From assembly GCA_013306675.1 (NCBI GenBank), contig JABLUY010000043.1, positions 1-64,000 of the forward strand: a stretch of DNA of 64,000 bases. Direction: 5' to 3'. The notes beneath the pieces are model-generated. The model had not been told where the DNA came from, did no database searches, and worked only from the letters and a program-made list of their open reading frames with translations. Position numbers and translations under genes: made by a program. Source of the DNA: Thraustochytrium sp. TN22 (Eukaryota; Sar; Bigyra; Thraustochytrida; Thraustochytriidae). Positions 58,560-64,000 of the stretch are shown one piece after another (within the stretch, counting starts at the first letter, position 1; each line of letters opens with the position of its first letter).

Positions 58560-59483
58560 AAAGTAAAAGGGCGAGTCCTCGCTCATCTCCTGGTCCGCGT
58601 CGACCATGAATTCGACGGTACCGGCGCCAACGTAGCCGACGGCCTGCGCCGCCGCGACGGCGGCCGCGCCCATCTTGTCGCGCAGCGCCTGCGGCATGCC
58701 GGGCGCCGGCGCCTCCTCGAGCACCTTTTGGTGACGGCGCTGCACGGAGCAGTCGCGCTCGAAGAGGTGCACAGCGTTGCCGTGCGCGTCCGCGAAGACC
58801 TGCAGCTCGATGTGGCGCGGCTTGCGAAGGAACTTCTCAATCAGGATGCGCTCGTCGCCGAAGGAGTTGAGCGCCTCGCGCTGGCACGCCTCGATGTTCT
58901 CTGCCAGGTCCGCCTCGCGCTCCACCACGCGCATGCCCTTGCCGCCACCGCCCATGACCGCCTTGAGCATGACCGGGAAGCCAATGTCCTTGGCAGCCTG
59001 CACGAGCGTCTCCAGCGACTGGTCCTCGCCGTGGTAGCCTGGCGTGCACGGCACGCCGGCCGCCTCCATGATGTTCTTGGACTCCGACTTGGAACCCATG
59101 CTCTGGATCGCGCTCGCCGGCGGGCCGATGAAGGTCAAGCCCTTGGACGCGCACAGGTCCGCGAAGCGCGCATTCTCGCTCAAGAAGCCGTACCCGGGGT
59201 GGATGCCCTGCGCGCCGCACGCCAGCGCCACCTCGCAGATCTTCTCGCCCACCAGGTAGCTCTCGGACGCAGCCGCGCCGCCGATGTAATACGCCTCGTC
59301 CGCCAGCTTCACGTGCTGCGCCGCCGCGTCTGCGTCGCTATACACCGCCACGGTCCGCACGCCGAGCCGCTTCGCCGTGCGGAAGACGCGGCACGCGATC
59401 TCGCCGCGGTTCGCAACGAGGACCTTCTCCAGCAGCCGCTGCGGCTTGGCCGCGGCCACCGCCGACGCCGCGCCTCGCAGCAT
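57294..59483 (-). CDS. MCCC1: Methylcrotonoyl-CoA carboxylase alpha (biotin-containing) subunit
   Basis: A 729-residue biotin-dependent carboxylase subunit (human MCCC1 is 725). Biotin carboxylase domain: LEKVLVANRGEIACRVFRTA (from about 20), IHPGYGFLSENARFA, ATP-grasp loop VMGGGGKGMR, and catalytic EMNTRLQVEHPVTEMV. The SESKNIMEAAGVPCTPGYHG stretch is typical of MCC alpha. The C-terminus is a biotinyl domain with ESMKME; the biotin Lys is residue 693, 36 residues from the end, as is usual. With the beta subunit it carboxylates 3-methylcrotonyl-CoA in mitochondrial leucine breakdown. MLRGAASAVAAAKPQ is a plausible short presequence; the frame runs to 59639 only with GTG. Propionyl-CoA carboxylase alpha is the main alternative. 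A hAT element lies 243 bases upstream of the ATG. Confidence 0.9.
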
Positions 59484-59725
59484 CCTCCTCCAGGGTTCGC
59501 GCCGGCCAGCTCCAAGGGGCGACCGCCAGGGCGGGCGCAGGGTCGAACGCGGTCTGCGCGTCGCGTCTGCCCGGCCGGCCTGCCCGCGACGGAGTTGACT
59601 GTGAGCGACCTCAGATCCGCCTCGACGGGCCAGAGACACAAAGAAAGGACATGAAGAGAATTTTTCGTGCGCCGTTCACGTAACTGCTTGGCAGACGTTG
59701 CGGCGCCGACTCCAAGCCGCCAAGC

Positions 59726-59733
59726 GGCCAAGC
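59726..59733. repeat. hAT target-site duplication, left copy
   Basis: GGCCAAGC, identical to 62481-62488 and directly abutting the terminal inverted repeat. Confidence 0.92.
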
Positions 59734-59746
59734 CAGGGGTCGCCCT
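59734..59746 (+). repeat. hAT terminal inverted repeat, left
   Basis: CAGGGGTCGCCCT, the exact reverse complement of 62468-62480. The match ends at the next base. Confidence 0.92.
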
Positions 59747-59971
59747 AGTAGCGGACTCGGGTCATTGCGGTAGTAATTTGGTGTATTTTACACCTCACGA
59801 GGGTATAGTACGTAGGTAGGAGTAGGTAGCTTGAGGCCGGGCGTGCTGTAGAAGTAGATACTTGTAGATCGACGGTGCAGCGTGCCAGAGGCCAGGTAGG
59901 TAGCTGTAGGAGAGGCGAGCTGGGAGTAGAAGTAAGTATAACAATGTAGTCTAGTAGTGTAGTGTAGAATT

Positions 59972-60470
59972 TTAATTTTCGTTCTTAAGCACCTCAGAAA
60001 TGGGCTGTAGGTCTTTCTGGTTGGCCATGATGTATGTGAGGCGAGCGAGATAAGAGGGATGTAGCCGACCCTTGCGCAAGCTAGTCTCGACGAGTCCGGC
60101 TCTAGAGAACATGCTCTCCGTGCTCGCGGTTGTTGCATCCGTTGCGTGGACATGCGTGAAGACCTCGAACACAAGCGTCAAGCGCCCGTTCTGGATGTCT
60201 GACTTAAACCACCAGGCTGCTGGGTTTGGGAGCTTCTCAAGGCGCTTGAGCATGACATCGGTATCGCCAGCGTCCGGGTCGACAGGATCGCTCTGCTTGA
60301 TGATCTGTTCGACCTCCGACTGGGCCACTCTGTCGTACTCCTCAAGCTGCGCCTTGATTTTTGTCTCGATCATCTGGTTGTGGGTATTCACATCCCCGAA
60401 GGAGCTTGGAGACGATGTCGTAAGGCCACGCAGACGCGCAGGTATGGAATCCCCCAAATCATTCTTGTTT
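59972..60470 (-). pseudogene. hAT transposase C-terminal fragment
   Basis: The minus strand encodes the C-terminal dimerisation region of a hAT transposase: LEKLPNPAAWWFKSDIQNGR, then TTASTESMFSRAGLVETSLR, and RLHPSYLARLTYIMANQ, ending at a TAA (59972-59974). The P-x-x-WW, S-x-E-x-x-FSxAG and R-L-x-P positions are those of the family. Upstream the frame continues only into the 178-base tandem repeat, so the RNase H-like catalytic core and DNA-binding finger are absent. The upper boundary (about 60470) is approximate, set where the sequence stops looking like transposase. Confidence 0.85.
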
Positions 60471-60545
60471 CCGACGTTGTTGTCGCTTCCGTCTCCGCCG
60501 TTGGAAGCACTTTCACCGTGACGAGAATGCTGTGTGGCAGGCAGC

Positions 60546-62290
60546 AGAGCACTACGAAGGCCGCGGAGAGCAAGCAAACGCAATGGTGAGTGTATCCGAG
60601 GACTCAGCACACCTGCGACTCCCTGGGACCGTGCTCTCGGCCCAGTACAACGCGAGCACGGCTCTTCAAAGCGAGCATCTTCAGCGGGACCGGACCCGAG
60701 GTTGACCATTGAGCAATCAAGACGGCCACGGAGAGCAGCCAAGCGCAGCGCGGAGCGTGCGCAAGAAGTAGGCGCACCTGTGAAGCGCAGTGAGCGTGCT
60801 CTAGGCGCAGTACAGCGCGAGCACGGCTCTCCAAAGCGAGCATCTTCAGCGGGACCGGCCCCGAGGTTGACCATTGAGGTTGACCATTGAGCAACCAAGA
60901 CGGCCACGGAGAGTGACCAAACGCAGCGCGGAGCGTGTGCAAGAAGTAGGCGCACCTGCGAAGCGCCGTGAGCGTGCTCTAGACGCGGTACAGCGCGAGC
61001 ACGGCTCTCCAAAGCGAGCATCTTCAGCGGGACCGGCCCCGAGGTTGACCATTGAGGTTGACCATTGAGCAACCAAGACGGCCACGGAGAGTAATCAAAC
61101 GCAGCGCGGAGCGTGTGCAAGAAGTAGGCGCACCTGCGAAGCGCCGTGAGCGTGCTCTAGACGCGGTACAGCGCGAGCACGGCTCTCCAAAGCGAGCATC
61201 TTCAGCGGGACCGGCCCCGAGGTTGACCATTGAGGTTGACCATTGAGCAACCAAGACGGCCACGGAGAGTAATCAAACGCAGCGCGGAGCGTGTGCAAGA
61301 AGTAGGCGCACCTGCGAAGCGCCGTGAGCGTGCTCTAGACGCGGTACAGCGCGAGCACGGCTCTCCAAAGCGAGCATCTTCAGCGGGACCGGCCCCGAGG
61401 TTGACCATTGAGGTTGACCATTGAGCAACCAAGACGGCCACGGAGAGTAATCAAACGCAGCGCGGAGCGTGTGCAAGAAGTAGGCGCACCTGCGAAGCGC
61501 CGTGAGCGTGCTCTAGACGCGGTACAGCGCGAGCACGGCTCTCCAAAGCGAGCATCTTCAGCGGGACCGGCCCCGAGGTTGACCATTGAGGTTGACCATT
61601 GAGCAACCAAGACGGCCACGGAGAGTAATCAAACGCAGCGCGGAGCGTGTGCAAGAAGTAGGCGCACCTGCGAAGCGCCGTGAGCGTGCTCTAGACGCGG
61701 TACAGCGCGAGCACGGCTCTCCAAAGCGAGCATCTTCAGCGGGACCGGCCCCGAGGTTGACCATTGAGGTTGACCATTGAGCAACCAAGACGGCCACGGA
61801 GAGTAATCAAACGCAGCGCGGAGCGTGTGCAAGAAGTAGGCGCACCTGCGAAGCGCCGTGAGCGTGCTCTAGGCGCAGTACAGCGCGAGCACGGCTCTCC
61901 AAGGCGAGCATCTTCAGCGGGACCGGCGCCGAGGTTGACCATTGAGGTTGACCATTGAGCAACCAAGACGGCCACGTAGAGTAGTCCGACGCAGCGCGGA
62001 GCGTGCGCAAGAAGTAGGCGCACCTGCGAAGCGCCGTGAGCGTGCTCTAGGCGCAGTACAGCGCGAGCACGGCTCTCCAAGGCGAGCATCTTCAGCGGGA
62101 CCGGCGCCGAGGTTGACCACTGAGCAACAGAGATGGCCACGGAAAGCAGCTAAGTGCACAAGAGCATGAGAAAAAGTAGACGCACCCGCAAGCCCCAAGA
62201 AGCGTGCTCTTGGCCCAAGACAGCGCGAGCTTGGCCCTTCAAAGCGAAGACCTTGGTTTGGACGGCCCCGTCGTCCTTGGACGCCTTTCA
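60546..62290. repeat. 178-bp tandem repeat array (about 10 units)
   Basis: A shared GAGCAA-type point recurs at 60711, 60889, 61067, 61245, 61423, 61601, 61779, 61957 and 62122: seven intervals of exactly 178 bases and a last one of 165. The 13-base difference is one copy of GAGGTTGACCATT, which is doubled in the 178-base units. A diverged unit precedes 60711 and another follows 62122. Central units appear identical, the outer ones increasingly diverged. 178 is not a multiple of three, so the repeated short open frames on both strands are not a protein repeat. Confidence 0.95.
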
Positions 62291-62467
62291 TGTGTCTTAG
62301 TCAAAATATATGAGATTACCGGGGTACCGGACCCGGCCCAAGTGTAGGTAGCCCCCCGGTAGCCTCTCCCGGTCCCGAAGTAGAAGTAGGTAGAAGTAGC
62401 CGGACGCGTCCAAAAATACTGGTAATACTCCGGTAGATTCCCGTAAGTAATACCCACTTTTCTACCG

Positions 62468-62480
62468 AGGGCGACCCCTG
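62468..62480 (-). repeat. hAT terminal inverted repeat, right
   Basis: AGGGCGACCCCTG on the plus strand, the perfect partner of 59734-59746. Confidence 0.92.
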
Positions 62481-62488
62481 GGCCAAGC
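62481..62488. repeat. hAT target-site duplication, right copy
   Basis: GGCCAAGC, identical to 59726-59733. Confidence 0.92.
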
Positions 62489-62738
62489 GCGGGCCTGCGC
62501 GGCCAAGGCCAAGCCCGAGTTCCCAGGCGGCGTCAGTTGGCTGTTGAAGGCTGGTTAGCCATGCCGACCACGAGGAGCTCGGGCATGCCAGTGAGGAGCA
62601 GAGGAAGCACTCGGATGACCTCGCCACAACCTTGGCCGCACGTCGTGAGGCAGCGCCGAGCGAAACACAAGCACCACCTCGGGCGCTCACAGGATGCCCG
62701 CCGCCACAGAGTCATGGAGACGAACGAGGCAGGACAGC

Positions 62739-62750
62739 AAAAAAAAAAAA
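62739..62750 (-). terminator. Pol III T-run after tRNA-Thr copy 1
   Basis: Twelve A on the plus strand, i.e. T12 on the minus strand, ten bases past the CCA of the tRNA gene at 62764-62874. Confidence 0.7.
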
Positions 62751-62763
62751 GGAATTTGTTTGG

Positions 62764-62874
62764 TGCGTCCTGCCGGAATTGAACCAGCGACCAATCGCTG
62801 TTGCATGCCATGTCGCATTGAAGCGACTTGTTGACCAGTACTAAACGATCACTCTACCACTGAGCTAAGGATGC
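62764..62874 (-). tRNA. tRNA-Thr(AGU) with 39-base intron, copy 1
   Basis: The minus strand folds as a tRNA: acceptor GCATCCT/AGGACGC (with an A3-C70 mismatch), D arm GCTC-AGTGGTA-GAGT, anticodon stem ATCGT/GCGAT, loop T-T-AGT-A-A, T arm GCTGG-TTCAATT-CCGGC and discriminator A73. The intron (62800-62838) lies at the canonical site after position 37 and contains a GTCGC/GCGAC hairpin. The exons are identical to the other two copies while the intron differs. G1-C72, C2-G71 and A73 suit threonine. CCA is encoded in the genome (62761-62763). Confidence 0.88.
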
Positions 62875-62893
62875 TAAGCTGTCGATAGACCTG

Positions 62894-62900
62894 AAAAAAA
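62894..62900 (-). terminator. Pol III T-run after tRNA-Thr copy 2
   Basis: Seven A on the plus strand (T7 on the minus strand), two bases past the encoded CCA of the tRNA at 62905-63015. Confidence 0.75.
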
Positions 62901-62904
62901 TTGG

Positions 62905-63015
62905 TGCGTCCTGCCGGAATTGAACCAGCGACCAATCGCTCCTGAATGTCATGTCGCATTGAAGCGACTGATTGACCATTACTAAACGATCACTCTACCA
63001 CTGAGCTAAGGATGC
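62905..63015 (-). tRNA. tRNA-Thr(AGU) with 39-base intron, copy 2
   Basis: Same exons as copy 1, including the A3-C70 mismatch; the intron is at 62941-62979 and differs from the others near both ends (it starts ATGGTC and ends TTCAGG) while keeping the central hairpin. CCA is encoded at 62902-62904. It lies 30 bases upstream of copy 1 in the same orientation. Confidence 0.88.
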
Positions 63016-63379
63016 GTGGGAGATTTCAGGCTGTTGATAGGCCAGAATCGGCAGACACTCATAATCACAGCCTCGCGCGGGTGAATCCGTTTCACTCTTT
63101 CGGTTGTGCCTCCGAAGTCAAGGAACGAAGAGCGAGGAACGAAGAGCGAGGAGCGAAAGATCCCCGCTCATCGACGACCTTTTTCTTCCTCTCTCCGTCT
63201 AGGCCTAAACTCCTTCAACTTCAAGGCTTGTAGGCTTCAAGGCTTGGGCTGTTGCGTCCTCTCATCTTTCCCTTTGTCTCTCTCACAACACACCACCCGC
63301 TTCCCCGCATTCCCTTTAAAAATGCTATGAAATATATGCGCAGTCCTCCAATGCCCCTCAACAGCTCGAAATCTTCCAC
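63016..63379. other. Spacer between inverted tRNA-Thr genes
   Basis: About 360 bases of lower GC with repeats of GAACGAAGAGCGAG near 63123-63156 and a CTTCAAGGCTTG repeat near 63214-63246. No gene is seen. It separates the two minus-strand tRNA genes from the plus-strand one. Confidence 0.45.
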
Positions 63380-63490
63380 GCATCCTTAGCTCAGTGGTAG
63401 AGTGATCGTTTAGTACTGGTCAATCAGTCGCTTCAATGCGACATGACAATCAACAGCGATTGGTCGCTGGTTCAATTCCGGCAGGACGCA
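63380..63490 (+). tRNA. tRNA-Thr(AGU) with 39-base intron, copy 3
   Basis: Plus-strand copy with exons 63380-63415 and 63455-63490 and an intron at 63416-63454 after anticodon AGT (63412-63414) plus A37. The exons are identical to copies 1 and 2; the intron resembles copy 1 at its 5' end and copy 2 in the middle. Encoded CCA at 63491-63493. Confidence 0.9.
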
Positions 63491-63494
63491 CCAA

Positions 63495-63506
63495 TTTTTT
63501 TTTTTT
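63495..63506 (+). terminator. Pol III T-run after tRNA-Thr copy 3
   Basis: Twelve T starting two bases after the encoded CCA. Confidence 0.8.
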
Positions 63507-64000
63507 GCCCGGACCATCGGATAGACCGGTTCGTGAAAAGCCACGTCATGTATCAAAGCTTTGTCAGAGCGCGGGGCGCAAGACTTCTACAGCGACAGGG
63601 CGCTCGGTGCAGGCGTCCGTCATGGTGTATGTTTCCCATGACGAACCTGAAGATTGATCGCGGTAACTTCGCAAATCCGATGCTTGCGCACGGCAGCCGC
63701 CACGCGCCTGCTCTGGGGCGCCATTGACGGGGCTGGTGACAACCCAGAAGCGATTTCGTAATGGTATGGACAAGGCCCAAGCCGAGCGCGACTGCCGCGG
63801 CAGCGAGCGACCTCAGGTGCTGCGGCTCCGAGACGTCGATGGCGGGAGAAGCCGAACGAGGGCTATCTGGACTATCGTAACTTGAACCGCCGTAGATGAA
63901 AGCAGACCGCGGGCAATTTTGCTTTGGTTGAGAAGCCAGAATACGACGAGCGCAAATGCAGATCGCCCAAACCGCCTCATTAACTGACAGGCCCGGACTC
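63507..64000. other. Right-edge region with no supported gene
   Basis: Mixed-composition DNA after the last tRNA. Short open frames (up to 94 codons) overlap the tRNA or run on both strands with no recognisable content. A gene may begin beyond the window. Confidence 0.4.

Larger units (their letters stand above)
59734..62480. mobile_element. hAT-superfamily DNA transposon, internally rearranged
   Basis: A 2747-base element with perfect 13-base terminal inverted repeats (CAGGGGTCGCCCT at 59734-59746 and its complement at 62468-62480) and a perfect 8-base target duplication, GGCCAAGC, on both sides. An 8-base duplication and a CAGGGGTCG end are typical of hAT elements. The subterminal zones are rich in GTAGAAGTA (59848-59856, 59926-59934, 62380-62388, 62390-62398) and GTAGGTAG. 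Inside are the 3' end of a transposase gene (minus strand, 59972 to about 60470) and a 178-base tandem array (about 60546-62290) filling the space where the rest of the gene should be. It cannot make a full transposase and would need one in trans. The intact duplication suggests a fairly recent insertion. Confidence 0.92.

Noticed and set aside
60546-62290. Could the 178-base array be a CRISPR-like or protein-repeat array?
   Set aside because: The units are directly adjacent with no unique spacers, the period is not a multiple of three, and the array lies inside a DNA transposon in a eukaryote.

Overview
The window is nuclear DNA from a GC-rich, intron-poor unicellular eukaryote. The evidence is long uninterrupted reading frames, ATG-initiated genes with no operon spacing, strongly GC-ending codons, tRNA genes with introns at the 37/38 position followed by T-runs, and a hAT-type DNA transposon. 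The mix of genes (sphingolipid C9-methyltransferase, an AP2/ERF factor, a DASH/Dam1 subunit, VWA8, NCA2, CNNM, MCC alpha) would fit a stramenopile of the thraustochytrid type. That placement is inference; no marker gene here settles it.

Layout. 1-5.5 kb: a large acylated NT-C2/DUF1765-like protein. 6-13 kb: sphingolipid C9-methyltransferase, a divergent MOB protein and a POT peptide transporter, all on the minus strand. 13-22.5 kb: a tiny DAD4-like kinetochore gene, a TBC Rab-GAP, an organellar release factor 1 and an AP2/ERF factor, separated by long low-complexity spacers. 22.4-26.7 kb: 4.3 kb with no convincing gene. 26.7-34 kb: NCA2 head to head with a stand-alone type I dehydroquinate dehydratase, an unrecognised Cys-containing protein and an alpha/beta hydrolase. 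34.9-48 kb: a J-domain protein, a LYR + AlgH/YqgE fusion, two unrecognised helical proteins, a double-hotdog thioesterase and a small coiled-coil protein. 48-59.5 kb: VWA8, MTH1-type NUDIX, CNNM-type DUF21/CBS, a carboxymuconolactone decarboxylase-like protein and methylcrotonoyl-CoA carboxylase alpha. 59.7-62.5 kb: a bounded hAT element (perfect 8-bp target duplication, 13-bp inverted repeats) holding the 3' end of a transposase and about ten copies of a 178-bp tandem repeat. 62.7-63.5 kb: three intron-containing tRNA-Thr(AGU) genes.

Most genes are in head-to-head or tail-to-tail pairs. One convergent pair (330-aa coiled-coil gene and VWA8) overlaps by 18 coding bases. Several products are probably mitochondrial (release factor, NCA2, VWA8, MCC alpha, LYR-AlgH), but nothing links the genes into one pathway; this is ordinary housekeeping chromosome. 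The most unusual items are the hAT element with its internal minisatellite, the tRNA-Thr genes, the LYR-AlgH fusion, the MOB protein lacking two zinc ligands, the DAD4 homologue and the monofunctional eukaryotic DHQase. Where an open frame could be extended upstream only through GTG or TTG, the first in-frame ATG was taken as the start.
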